The position numbers and the translations under genes are program-made. A stretch of DNA of 64,000 bases from Sipunculus nudus (taxonomy: Eukaryota > Annelida > Sipuncula > Golfingiida > Sipunculidae), in contig CM049306.1 of NCBI GenBank assembly GCA_026874595.1, positions 56,107,519-56,171,518 on the forward strand. The letters are read 5' to 3'. The notes below the pieces were generated by a model. It was not told the DNA's origin. It saw only the letters and a list, made by a program, of their open reading frames with translations, and ran no database searches. Shown here piece by piece: positions 25,087-36,900 of this stretch (positions are counted from its first letter, which is position 1; each line of letters starts with the position of its first letter).

Positions 25087-25455
25087 ATAATACCCTTCAC
25101 ACGGCAAATACACACCGTTTTCAAACCGTTTTGAATGCGCATTAGAAAGTTCACATGGCAATCCAAAGCGTTTCCAAGGTGGTTTCAAACCGTTTTGAAT
25201 GCGAATCGTTTTGTCCTCTTTGGTAAAGTGTCACGTGAACAGTTTGGAGCCAGTTTTAAGAAGAAATTCGGTCACAGCGCATGCACGATCGATTGCCTGT
25301 GTCAGCATGTTGTGACATTGTTCCACATGTGAAATGTACACCTCGTGCTCTGGTGCTGGATACCCGTGTGAACGCAAAACACGGATTGAAAGCGATTCAA
25401 ACCACTTTGCCCTTATCGGTTGGCAAACGTTTTGTGTGTGAAAGAGGTATTATAT
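25087..25455. mobile_element. Candidate MITE with TTCACAC ends
   Basis: Left TATAATACCCTTCACACGGC and right GTGTGTGAAAGAGGTATTAT are imperfect inverted ends. Inside, AAACCGTTTTGAATGCG occurs twice (about 25122, 25186) and the central CAGCGCATGCAC is followed by CATGTTGTGACATTGTT. A related segment lies at about 38400-38790 (GCGCATGCAC, ATGTTGTTACATAT). Non-autonomous; the target duplication is not certain. Confidence 0.5.
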
Positions 25456-25899
25456 GATTATAAGATTCCCCGTTGTTGATACTATGTGTTAGTAGCCCAC
25501 TCTTTACGCAAGAATAGACATCGCAGTAGTTCTCTTTCGTTATAACTTCTGATTTGCATAGTAAGATTTTCTGGGTTACGCCGCCAGGCTCCCCGCTATC
25601 ATTGGTCTGATTACACGTGTACCGGTTTTGACACAGGACCAAGAATAAACCAACGAAAGCTGGGTGTCGCGAAGTTAAACTTTTAGTTGGGTGCACACTA
25701 CGATACCACGCACTCATTGATCATACAATTCTTTGATAGATCATGTGCTAGCCCTGGTGGTGAAACCCGTAGAATCTTGCTATACAATTAAAGCAGCGGT
25801 TGAAACGGGGAGATATAGAACGAGTGTACAAGTGTTGCGTTATGGATGTAGAATATTAGTAAGGCAAGTGGATCTATTCTGCACTGTCAGAAGATGTAT
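25456..25899. other. Intergenic, nothing recognised
   Basis: Unique sequence without recognisable features. Confidence 0.4.
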
Positions 25900-25906
25900 G
25901 ATCACG

Positions 25907-26563
25907 CACAGGCGCTTGAATCGCTATTTGTGTTGATCTTGGTTTACATAGTGTTCAATTTACCTTAACAACAATCCCCTACCGTTTAATGAGCTTTAAA
26001 CTATGTTATATCGTTTGCCGGTACTTGTTTATATAATAGATACACAAGGCCGGCTTCCAAGTCTGCGGACGGGTAGGCGATGATACAAGAAATCAATGGA
26101 AATTTCCAAATATTTCAAAGATTTTCGAGGGAAGAAACTTACAGTGGTTAAATGGCCAGTTCTTCTTTCTATAAAAGCATCAACAATTCCAATACACACA
26201 GTGTACCACGTGTAATGAGCTCTTATTTGTAACTAGTCTGCATCCATTAAGCAGCTGTTACCCCAAACAAGGAAATCCCCATGTATCTTGGTCAGCAGTA
26301 AAGATTCCCCCCTAGAACCTAACACCTGATTGGTTGATAATGATGGAAATAGTAATCTGGGATAAATCTGTCTGTTCGTCGCTTAATGGATACAGACTCG
26401 TCCGCAGACTTGGAAGCCGGCCTTGTGTATCTATTATATAAACAAGTACCGGCCAACGATATAACGTGGTTTAAAGCTCATTAAACGGTAGGGGATTGTT
26501 GTTAAGGTAAATTGAACACTATTTAAACCAAGATCAACACAAATAGCGATTCAAGCGCCTGTG
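25907..26563. mobile_element. Long-TIR (165 bp) transposon-like element with 7-bp target duplication
   Basis: Bases 25907-26071 and 26399-26563 are inverted copies of each other, with only four mismatches seen by eye over 165 bp. Both ends begin CACAGGCGCTTGAATCGC. GATCACG flanks the element directly on both sides (25900-25906 and 26564-26570). The 327-bp centre has no coding capacity and holds a second inverted pair (GTCTGCATCCATTAAGC at about 26238 against GCTTAATGGATACAGAC at about 26381). A non-autonomous DNA transposon; a 7-bp duplication and CA terminus would fit P-like elements, but that assignment is inference. Confidence 0.9.
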
Positions 26564-26570
26564 GATCACG

Positions 26571-27608
26571 AAAGGGTCATTTATATTTAGTTTCAAACAG
26601 ACTTGATAATTTAAAGTCATTCATGATCCCTTCTTCCTTGAGAATGTGTTCCATTTTAAAGCTGTCAAATTTTATTCAAATTCGTTATATGAACGAACGT
26701 GGTATTGGAACTATTAAGTTGAAGCAAGCAAGTTGTGAACACACTGTAACTGCAATTATATATTCCTTTTTTTTTAAGTAGATAGTTTGACAGTTGACTT
26801 AGCCATTGCCTGGTCATCATAACCCCCGATCGCGCCACCTACCGAACAATCAACGACTACGTCACAACAAATCAGTCAGTCGTAAAAAATAGCATCCAGA
26901 TTCCACCCCTTTCTGTTTGTCCCCATGTAATAGTGTTAGAGATGTCCTGAAGGTGTCAGCAGGTGTCACAAACAGATTTCGGGCAAGAAACTATCCAAAT
27001 CACATTACATTATCACAACACTTTTGCGTTAAAAATGCAACACAAGTTTTACATATATTGAACGGGTTTCCTGGCAGAAAAATCTATTTCAAAATAGGTT
27101 GAGTGATTTGCAAACACACTGACGACTTCTATGAGTACCGTCTGCTCTGCAGGGCCGTCATTCACAGATAAACCCCTGTAAAATACAAAAAAAAAGTTTA
27201 CTTCCAAAACACCATAGATAAACATTGCTGATTATTTTCATTAAGCACCTAATGTCAATAAATATGAATCGCTAAAATGAATTCTTTTCAAAATTTCTGT
27301 CTATTACGTCACCTACAAGCAAACCGCATCAGGGCCCATGCTCTATTCTGGATACAATGCCCATCACCTGAGAAAACCCATGCGGCAATCCGTGGACCAG
27401 ACCTCTCGAGAACTTGTGTGGTGTAATGCTGCTGGCTGTTAGGGGCACAGGGATTGGACGTGTAGCATTAGAAAAATAAAACTCAAAAGCATGCTGATTG
27501 ACGTGATGTGTTATTTGCAAAATCCTGCAAAAAAAAAAAACATTGGGTGACCCTTTGGACCCGAAGAACAATAATACCTATCTGAGCTACTGGGTTTTAT
27601 ACTGCAGA
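26571..27608. other. Intergenic, nothing recognised
   Basis: No gene. Small open frames only. Confidence 0.4.
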
Positions 27609-27999
27609 GGCGTCAATATGGGGGGGGGGGGGGGGGAGGGGCAGGGAGGATGGTAAATGTAATCATCCCCCCCCCCCCCCAAACTATTTAGTTTTGTACA
27701 ATAAACAATATGCGCTTTTGATCCCTAATCCATGGACCGTGCCTTTCCAGACTACAGCATTGTTCTCGAAATCTTGTTTAATCCACCGAACGCACCTTGT
27801 ACTTTGTCGTGAAGTAAAAATAAGCAGCAAACGTACCGGGTAACTTATAACTATTACGTTATCAAGGATTTCCCACACGACATAAAACTTCTCAAATATG
27901 TACGTTATGTACCATACCATTTCAATCAGACAGTCTTACCTGATGAGTGCAACACGTTGCATGAAAATACGTAGTAGATAAAATGTCTGACAATATATT

Positions 28000-28184
28000 C
28001 AGTGAAACCTCGTTGTGTCGAAGTCGAAGGGACCCTAAGAAAACTTCGACATATCCGAGGTTCGACGCAAGCGGGTTTTATTTGGTAATATTTTAACTAG
28101 AGTTGTCCGGAATATACCGAGTCTTTAACTTCGACATATGCAGGGTATTCGACTTAGCGAGTTCGACACAACGAGGTTTCACTG
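28000..28184. mobile_element. Pogo/Tigger-like MITE with perfect 23-bp TIRs
   Basis: Begins CAGTGAAACCTCGTTGTG and ends with its exact inverse CACAACGAGGTTTCACTG; the identity extends 23 bp at each end. A second inverted pair (TTCGACATATCCGAGG / TTCGACATATGCAGGG, direct variants) lies inside. TA follows the right end; the left flank is TT, so the expected TA duplication is imperfect. It is nested inside the GGCGTCAA element. Confidence 0.85.
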
Positions 28185-28195
<11 letters not shown>

Positions 28196-28244
<49 letters not shown>

Positions 28245-28256
28245 TGTGTGTGTGTG
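28196..28256. repeat. (GT)n(GA)n(GT)n microsatellite
   Basis: About 16 GT dinucleotides, then GA repeats, then GT again. Confidence 0.95.
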
Positions 28257-28322
28257 TATGTGTGAGTGTTTTTGTGTAGGTGTCTGTCTGCAAATCATCC
28301 CCCCGAAAGATGAATTGACGCC

Positions 28323-28695
28323 TCTTGTATATTGATTTCCTTAGGCCCGTTTTTCCATGTACGCTGAAATTTAATGGCGCGTGAAATCGACAAGCAGAAA
28401 AGCGCGCAAAACAGCTTTTCCTAGTACCCTTTTACATTCGCTGAATCAACAACTGTCTGAATTATTAATTGACTTAATTCATTTTAATATTTATCACAGC
28501 TTACCTTATTCTTTAAATAGATATATCCCACGTCCCTTACTGATTCTGTGGGACTTTGAATTTGGTAAATAGGTTTATTAATTGCCACGATGCATATGGA
28601 CATAACCGTATATATATATTAGGAGGTTAAAGGACATATATGATATAATATTGATGTCATTAAATCCAACTGGCAATTTGGATTTCCCTCAGTTT
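28323..28695. other. Intergenic, nothing recognised
   Basis: Unique AT-rich sequence. Confidence 0.4.
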
Positions 28696-29240
28696 TTAGC
28701 TCAGCTGACAGAAAGTCATCAGAGCTATATAGCGATCACTCTTTGTCCGTCTGTCCGTTAACCAGGCACAAATCATACCCGCTTGACCTGGAATCTTCTT
28801 TCTTGACAAAAATCTTCCTTGAAACCTGAAATTATGTCTCTGTTACCAATATCCTCCGAGCTATGGGGCTCAGAAGTAAACCCCCCCCCCCCAGAATAAT
28901 AATGAAATTGATACAAAAACTTTAGTATCTGAAAAAATGATGCATTGATCGCCATGTTTTGGCATGCATATTTAGCATTGAGTGTTTCATTATTTCCTGA
29001 AGACTAGTAGTGCCACCTGTTTTTTTTTTCGATTTACCGCATTTTTTCTCTATTTTGTAGACCTTTAAAGATGCAGTCATCTGAAAACAGGGCACATATC
29101 GTAACAATAGGACCTGGAATCTTCTGTCTTGACATCCAGGGAGGCCCATGAGAAATCTCCTTGGAACCTGAAATTAAGTCTCTGTTACCCAATTCCTTCG
29201 AGCTGAGGGGCTCAGAAGTACCACTTACCATGGATTGTCA
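28696..29240 (+). mobile_element. 5' fragment of the 338-bp-array element (APPL intron element 1 family)
   Basis: Starts TTTTTAGCTCAGCTGAC, forms a hairpin to ATCAGAGCT, then ATAGCGATCACTCTTTGTCC and GTCTGTCCGTTAACCAGGC: the inverted counterpart of 51030-51170. About 1.6 array units follow (GACCTGGAATCTTC, AATCTCCTTGGAACCTGAAA, AGTCTCTGTTACCC recur about 340 bp apart). No 3' hairpin end is found downstream, so the copy is truncated or interrupted, partly by a C tract near 28880. Confidence 0.8.
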
Positions 29241-30419
29241 TCAAATTTGGTGTGCTTATGGGTCCTGATGGACGTAAGCTAATATGCATAAACGATGATG
29301 CCAACTACATAATCTTAATAAGCTGCATGTGCAAGAACATTTTGTCAACAATTCAGTCGGCTGAGTATGAGTTCTTGTGCAATAAATGACGTCACGAGCA
29401 AAAATGCGAGCAGAAAATACGTACATAAAACAACTTTTTTTTTTTTTCATCGCGCTGAATACAAGCGCACAGAAAAGTGTAGACGGAAATGCTTGAATAC
29501 TGTTTTTTAGCTCGACTTTTCTGCTCGCAGACTCGCCAACACGGGAACGAAAAGCATGCGACTGTAATTCACATGTCAATACATTAAATTATGAAAGACA
29601 TTACATTTAATATGGAATTAAAGGATTCAAATCTCAGTTTCAGGTTCACAACTTGTAACGTATGTATACATATATGTAACAATAGACGGGGAGCAACAGA
29701 GGCGATTTCAGGATTTATTTTTTTTTTATTAAAAGACGTTCAAGTCAAAAGTAATGAAAAAGTTGAATACAATCCATTAAAACATGATTTCTATAAAATA
29801 GGACAGAATAATAAAACGAATAAGCAAGCGCAAGGAGCATTTAAATCTCAATGGTTCAATTATGCCATCGAATGTTTACTTAACTGACATCAAGCCATTT
29901 TCACAATAAGCTTATAGTATATATGATTTGATAATTTGTGCATTTATTAATGACAAGTTCAGTTGAACTTTGCCTAACGACCATCTCAGTTTAGCGACCA
30001 CTCAAAAATAACGAACACTTGTTCACGGTCCCTATTCGTGTTCCCTCTTTTCATAAGACCTCACTTAGACAACCATTTCCAAAAGGCGTCCATTTTATCG
30101 GGGTCCGTTGGTGGTAGTAATTTCGAGGTTTAATGGTACATATGCATATACATTTACTGTTTTGAACCCATATGCAGAGTACGTTCTTTTGGCAAAATTC
30201 ACATAATAAAGTTTGTTGTAAAAATGGCGTTCTAAGTGATCCCCTCCTCCCGCTCGATAGTTTCAGCCTATTTGAATCCAAAATCAGGTATAATATTTGA
30301 AACTTTCTGGTGTCTCTGTGGCCCAGTCCATCCCAAACAGTTCTAGTTAACGACACATCTTTACACGATACGTTACGTGTCGACATACTTTGTGTAGTAT
30401 AAAGATGATACGATATAAA

Positions 30420-30456
<37 letters not shown>
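29241..30456. other. Intergenic; possible decayed pogo-like repeat
   Basis: TTTTTTAGCTCGACTTTTC at 29503 echoes the TTTTAGCTC heads elsewhere. CAGTTGAACTTTGCCTAACG at 29957 and GACCACTCAAAAATAACGAA recall pogo-type MITE ends, but a matching right end is not seen. An open frame of 98 codons (29591-29887, +) is not recognised. (TG)n occurs at 30420-30443. Confidence 0.4.
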
Positions 30457-31356
30457 TAGTGGTGGGAGTCGGTTCTTTTTTCATTATCGATCATCGGTTT
30501 TGGCAAACCGATCGATGATCGCTTATTAATCGGTTCCGACAAATATAAAAAAAATATGCAATTATCTGTGAAACTGTACTCTCTTAACCCAGCCCGTATG
30601 TCTTTGTAATTCTACCTTATGAAAAGAAGTCTTTGCCTTTTTTATATTTTCCTTTTATTACTAAGATAGGCTATTCAAATTTTCACTTTAATGAATTATA
30701 ATAATCAAGAATTAAACCACAGTCCATGACATCTACTAATATGCCCCCATGAATACTCCCGCGTTTCATTTTAACTTCACAACAAGCAAGGACTTTCATT
30801 TTATAACAATTATGACGACTGCCGACATGCATACTGGTTTCACAACCCCGCAAGGAAAATACAGGCCTATATAATTTTTGATAAAAATTTAAAAAAAGCA
30901 ATTGAAAGCTAAATATATAATTACTCATGCGGCAACGGCACCTGGCATCAATTAAAGAGATTATTTCTAAGAGAATCTCGCAAAATTGGCAAAGACCTGG
31001 AGAATTATGAAGCATTTTAACGCCATATCGCCCATATTTTGCAATGAACATCTCGTTAGAAAACTCTCCGCTAATTCTGCAGCTCCCTGCCAAATCACAG
31101 AGGTTTAATAAGTCCCCCGTTCTCTCATCTACCGTGTCATACTCAGATACGGAGGTTATCTGGGAACACAGACTCATTATATGAAGCGCGGAATGTTGTA
31201 AAAAATGGAAGAATAATTTTTGCCTATAACATAAAGACATTCAGGAAAAAAACAACCATAAGTATGATGTAATCGATAGTTGCCTATGGTAATCGAGCGC
31301 TTGAGAGTAGTAGCAAACCGACTGACTTTCGAAAAAACTCGATGATCGGCCCACCA

Positions 31357-31359
<3 letters not shown>
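30457..31359. mobile_element. Non-autonomous hAT-like element
   Basis: Ends TAGTGGTGGG and CCCACCACTA are perfect 10-bp inverted repeats of hAT style, and the subterminal parts carry GATCATCGG / CCGATCGATGATCG palindromes, typical of hAT MITEs. The flanks are (AT)n on both sides, so the expected 8-bp duplication cannot be tested. A 185-codon open frame (31240-30683, -) is inside but has no BED finger or DDE signature that I can recognise, so no transposase is claimed. Confidence 0.7.
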
Positions 31360-31412
<53 letters not shown>

Positions 31413-31500
31413 TGTATATATATATATATGCGAAAGAAATGTATTGTCTTTAGAAAGTTGTAATTAATTATCTATAGATATATAGAAAATTAATCATTTG

Positions 31501-31540
<40 letters not shown>
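31360..31540. repeat. (AT)n microsatellites
   Basis: Two AT tracts (about 31360-31410 and 31504-31537) separated by a short unique segment. Confidence 0.95.
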
Positions 31541-32840
31541 CATATATAGGTGAAATACGAAGTCGACACACTTTCCTGTTAATCATTTGATTGTCCGTTT
31601 TCAGAAATGACCGGTCATGCATCTTAAACTTTCCCTTCTACCCGTTTACATTTGACCAGCCAATACGATGCCGTTCATGACGTTTCTAACCAATATTCAT
31701 CCCCAGGAAGCCGATAAAAGCACCAAGCATGATCAGGCCCGAAAGACCAGGAAGGCAAAGTGTAAAGTCGGATGAGACTGATCGACATCGTCGGTTATAT
31801 CAGGACTACAGAAACCCCACCTCTACCTTTAACTTAAACCAATAACATTCACTTTACACGCAATGAGACTTAGCGACGAATATGTTCAGACGGCTACTAC
31901 ATCTAATATCGTCAACGTAATGTTTCGATGATCACGTATAGACTATCCTCTATCCGAGAAGGTGCACAACTGATGGTATGCAATGTATATAAGATTCATT
32001 TTCAGAATTACCATGTTTGTTCTAGACCCATGCTTGTAGGAGAAAGAATTTGGATGTACATAAACAACGATGTCGAACAAACTCTGAATGCTGAACATTG
32101 AGCAGCGACTTAACCAATAAGAGGGCAGCATAGATCACGTGACGTTCCATCCTCTTCTTTCCGTGATCACCCGTGAACAAGAGGTTTCGTAGAATTTGTT
32201 TTCGGATCAGTGTCTTCCGCCTTTGGAAAAATATGTGAACATAATTGAACATTAAGACGTGAAATGTCAATGAATTCGTAGGTAGGTAGCTATATAGGTA
32301 GGTAAGAAGAATTTGATGACATAAGATAGACAAAGAGTCAACGATCCCTTTTGTATAAATGCCAAAAACAGGTAAATATCCATTAAAGAATCGGCACCGC
32401 ATGTCCTTCATGATTCTCTGTAACGTTAATATATTTTCGAAAGTCAGGCACAAGGAAAACGTGCACTGGATTAACTTAAATTTGTAGCATTCTCTTATAA
32501 ATGTACTTGACATGTTTATATTATAAAATGGAACGTGAAAACAATTCTTGCAATTATTTTGACTATGTATTCGGTCAATAATGTAAATAATTCAAGAGGT
32601 GATCTTTAACCTTTAGCGCTCAACTCTAAATAAATATATAAAAGTTGTTCAGAATTATCGCCAACTATCTGTGGCAGTTGTCTGAAAGCACGGGTCACAC
32701 CTGTGGTAGAATTTAAGTCCATTATAATTATCCAACAGACATTTTGTCCAGTATAATTTCCCCCGATATAACGTTTTCAGTTTTATCAAAAAATCGTATT
32801 TATGAACAAACTCTGGTTGCGTGCGGTTGTACCTACTTAC
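31541..32840. other. 3' flank or intron of GT31 gene B; no exon recognised
   Basis: A downstream exon of GT31 gene B should lie on the - strand here or further left, but no acceptor-exon pair is convincing. An open frame of 163 codons (32513-32022, -) has no recognisable motif. CCAAT words and GATAAAAGC near 31660-31720 are not enough for a promoter call. Confidence 0.35.
32835..32840 (-). other. Splice donor of GT31 gene B
   Basis: On the - strand TGTAAG|GTAAGTAGG, a near-consensus donor in phase 0. The same position in gene A reads TGTAAG|GTAAGCTC. Conservation of codon, phase and site between paralogues supports a real intron. Confidence 0.75.
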
Positions 32841-33974
32841 CTTACAGAAGTCACTACCTTCCTTTAATTGCTCCCAGAACTGTTTCAGCAATTTAGGCGT
32901 CATCGTTGTACCAGTTACCTGTCTATTCAAAAGAATATCACACAGAGTTGGCCGCCGACTGTTTGCATATGCGAAACCACGGCGTCTAACATACCGGACT
33001 CCTACGATCCTTCCCAGAATTCCCGTTATGTATACGTCCTCTATAGATATGTGGGGAACATATTCCGCAGTTTCGTATAAATCTTTGAGTAAATCTCCGC
33101 TAATAATGTAAGCAGATCCAGATACATAGGGTGGTAAATGAGTGAACGGGAACTGTTTTTTGTTTAAACCCCACTTCCCGTTCCTCATGACATGTGACCC
33201 CAGATTGAACGGTCCCATAATGCTCCGCGACATATTTGTAGAAGCGAGTATTTCAGTCAAATACGGCATATGTATAAACATATCATCATCGCTTTTGAGT
33301 AAATACTCCGCCTGTGGACAATGATCAAGAACCCATTTTATTCCTAGTAGAGACTTCAGGGTCATGTGTTGATAATCCTCTCCAAAATCCCCTTGTATGA
33401 TATCTTTGTAGACAAGACTCTCCTTTTGAATTTTCTCGTTCATACGCTGTTGTTTATGGAGACCAAATATGAAAGCGAGGCTGATGTTTTCCCTCCCTCC
33501 TTCATTGTAATAGGTTTTCGCTATTGTTCCCCATGTAATTCTGATCGCGTCCCGGCGGTCCATGTGTGTATGGAATGAATGGATAATAATCATTAATCTG
33601 GTATCTTTGGTGCAAATATTCTCACCAGCTATTAGATATTTATACAAAAACGGGTTCACTTTGTCGGGCCGGCGTCTGTAAAATTTATCTTCCAAGTGTG
33701 TGAGAGGTTTATTCGAAGTTTTCTTTGCAGGTTTAAGTGATATTTCAGTGACTGAAACAGGTGGGAACGAAGAAAGGGTTTGTTGTGCAAGAGCATTTTC
33801 AAAAAACCTTTTCTTGATGTGAGCATATTCGGTCTGCTTCTTTCCTGTCCCATAACGGATTGTCTTTTTGTCATATATACTGGAGAAGATGACATTGTGA
33901 ATAACAATTACACAAACTAAACAGACGATACCACGGGCACAGCGCCCTGCCGCACAAGGTCGACACCAGGGCAT
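32841..33974 (-). CDS. GT31 beta-1,3-glycosyltransferase, gene B (main coding exon)
   Basis: A paralogue of gene A; about three quarters of residues match in the catalytic domain by eye, far fewer in the stem. Start chosen at ATG 33974 (MPWCRPC), which aligns with the MLRWRSC start of gene A; the frame is open further upstream but only from a TTG. Anchor about residues 15-34, stem to about 115, then RRDAIRITWG (140-149), DFGEDYQHMTLKSLLGIKW (196-214), SDDDM with DDD at 229-231, PPYVSGSAYIISGDL (281-295) and IEDVYITG (311-318, the consensus form). Sequons include N163 and N247. After 378 codons comes a phase-0 donor AAG|GTAAGT (32841/32840), homologous to that of gene A. Unspliced, the frame would continue to 32655 with unrelated sequence. 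A possible acceptor (GGGCATTCAG) lies just before the start, exon from 33979. The two genes are convergent, about 17 kb apart. Confidence 0.95.
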
Positions 33975-36900
33975 CACTCCTGAATGCCCGGACAGAAATA
34001 TCCACAAAAACACGTTCCTCAGTACTTGAAGTGCCAAAGTTGTGAATCGGATAGCGCGTCACGTATTTCGCTTGGCTTTACCGTTCTGTCATCGTCTGCT
34101 TAATTATCGCATGTAGGTCGCTTAATGTGCTGGCGAATTTTACTCGAATTAAAGACCTGAGCAGAAATTTTGTTCTAAGTAACTTAATGTTACTTATATT
34201 GATGGAAAACAGACAGTTTTGATTAATCTTGGTCGGTCGAGATAGCATATATAGTATCTTTCTTTATAGCCGTAAGAAAGTCGTAAAGCTTCTGTGACGT
34301 CACATTATATTGCCTGTATGATTGGTTACAGATCCTTCTAGATATCGTTAAGAAATTATATTCAGATTAGGTGACCTTCATAAGCTCCATAACAGATGTC
34401 CCAGAGTGTCATGCAAAGTCAGAACGCCAGTAACCTTTCTCTGATAAAAGATGATAATCTTGTCTGGAAAAGAATAAGACACTTGTAGGAATAAATTTAC
34501 CATTTATAATGATTAAAAGTTTCTAGATCACTCCTGTAGTATTCTTTAAGTGGATTTAATATTAACATTTAACGCTTGCAAAAAAAATCCAGGAAGTTAT
34601 CTTGCTCGACCGTCGCGTCTTGATTTACGATTTACATATTTTCACACCATTCGTTCTGTGTACCCTTTAATTGGCATTTTTCTACAAAAAAAGCTAACGT
34701 TTTCAAACAATGTATGAAACGATATGGAAACAAACACAAATTAACCAGGAGACGCATGATATTCAACATAGTCTAATTAAAATGGTTTTACCTGGGGCAA
34801 AGAATATTAAATATTTTTATAAAATATTAATTTTAAACAGAGATGAATTTAGGTTTAAATTTATCAAATAATATCTCATCGGAAAGGTTTTACATTTCCT
34901 TATAGGGTCCGAAGTCACAGTTAGGTAACTGATGGCCAACAGGATCAATTAATTTGCAAGGAGACATTAGAGCTGTCAAGAAAGTCGTTAAACAGAAACA
35001 GATATATAAGCATTGTTTGTTATTTCATATATTACACGTATTATATATATTGTAATATAGACACAAACTTTTTTCCGCCGTAAAATGGGCTGACACAACC
35101 GTCCAGAAACAGTTAATAAAGCTCTCATAGGAGATCTCGTTTTAAATGTCATGTTTTTTTATGATTAATCTCGAATACTTAGTGTAATATATATTCCTCA
35201 AGTTTCTACAGGCATAAAAATAGACTGGTTTCGGTATCCTATAACATTTCGAGGGGGATATGATAATTAAGGAGTGAAAGGAAGTTAAGGAGTCCTGGGA
35301 ACCAAACTTAGCAACCATGCAAGAATGCCAAACACCAAGGTGGTGAAAGATAACTGACAAAAATATGTGATGTGATGTGACGTCACTGAAAGATATTGTC
35401 TGCATGACTGAAGACTGCATGACTGTTTAAGTGGGGAAGCCCCTTCATTCCAAGTGAAATTCTTTGAAACAATTTGTAGATGGCAGCATATTTCAGCAGT
35501 GATTGTCACTATAGTAATATCGATAGGTATCTTTTAACAACAACCTGACCTATTTTGTAAAATATTTTGTGTACTAGAAAGGTCTTTATAAATCATTTCT
35601 ATTCGAACGAAACTTAACCTGTGAATACTTTCCATGTAACAAAATTATGATATGCTTTGGTCGCAACTCACCTTCTTGGATGCTGTTTTCAAAACGCTTG
35701 TGAAATCGAGAAGTGAAACATGGCACACTATACATACCTAATTTGTATATACACATAATGCACAATTAGTCAGTCATACGTACACATGGAGAGATTCTGT
35801 GGCCATGTAACCCTCTGGGTCATGTCTGGGCAAGACGTATACACTGCTATACATTGAGGTTCGCGGGTGGGCTTGAACACGCCCTGGTATAGAATCGATC
35901 AGCTCCGACGTTATAATGGTCAGCGCTTCAGAATATCCTCACTGCATGACCCATTGATTCGCCACTGTTCCGATATTTAATAATAAAAGTTGTTCCAATT
36001 TAAACACGCCCCCTTGTCCCGGTTGCTATAAATAACTTATCTGGATACGCCTAATTAGGGGTTCTTTCATACTGTTGCCAGTAGGGTGGTCACTTTTCGG
36101 TTTAAGTGTTTGTCATGAGAAAATACTGAGACTTACCTCGGACGGTATATTGTGCACTCGGACGTATTATCGGTAAAAACCTGTGCGTGTTGGCCCATAC
36201 TCAGTGATCATGTCCCCGCGTGGTCACATGGTAACGAGGAATGGAATCTTTGTTGAGCCCTCCCGGGAGGTGAAATCAACCAGTTTTACTCCATCTAGCG
36301 CAGTGAACCGGAACAACTGAGATGTGAGCATGATGAAGGAAGATGGAATACATATATTTAAAATTTTTCCTGTGTTTATTGTGTATTGCCGATTGTTCAT
36401 ATTACCCAAATACAGCTTGGTCTTAATGGACTATGTCATTAACTCCTCATCGTTTCGACCAACATTAAGTGAATCATATGTTCCAGGCAAAATTTGAACA
36501 AATAAATATCATCCCACCGACATTGCTATGGGGGAAAAAGTTTTCGGTTGAGCGGAACTGAGCTCAGTGAATACGTGTTTCATCCATGCATAGCGGGACT
36601 GGAAATAAAGTGGCCATGAAAACATGACTCATAGGCCTTTAACGAGCTAATGGGACATAAACGTCTCATGAAATATACAAAAAAATATACATCCGAAAAT
36701 AGACGTGTTGATGGCAAACGTCATTGTAACCAGAAACTTCATGTAGTTGTAAAGCTTTTTTTTGCATCAATCCATATTGCAGTCAAATGTGGGGTATAAA
36801 ATAGCGAATATTATACAATGCAATGCGTCGATTCATTTGTAGGGAGTGTTTGAAAACAACCAAGCCGGTGCCGAGGCTTATACATATATAAGGTATTTTT

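Larger units (their letters stand above)
27609..28322. mobile_element. G/C-tract MITE, GGCGTCAA family, copy 3
   Basis: Left GGCGTCAATATGGGGG (from 27609), with a G tract, and right AAGATGAATTGACGCC (to 28322). GGTAAATGTAATCATCCCCC near 27651 matches the AATGTAATGACCCCC of copy 2. The interior has been enlarged by a nested MITE (28000-28184) and a GT/GA microsatellite (28196-28256). Confidence 0.75.

Noticed and set aside
28093-28335. Open frames rich in Val-Cys or Thr-His
   Set aside because: Translations of the GT/GA microsatellite.
32022-32513. 163-codon open frame downstream of GT31 gene B
   Set aside because: No recognisable motif and no splice or start context; composition looks like translated AT-rich DNA.
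33975-34037. Longer N-terminus for GT31 gene B (21 more codons)
   Set aside because: It starts at TTG, not ATG, and the ATG at 33974 aligns with the gene A start. An acceptor-like CAG lies within that stretch.
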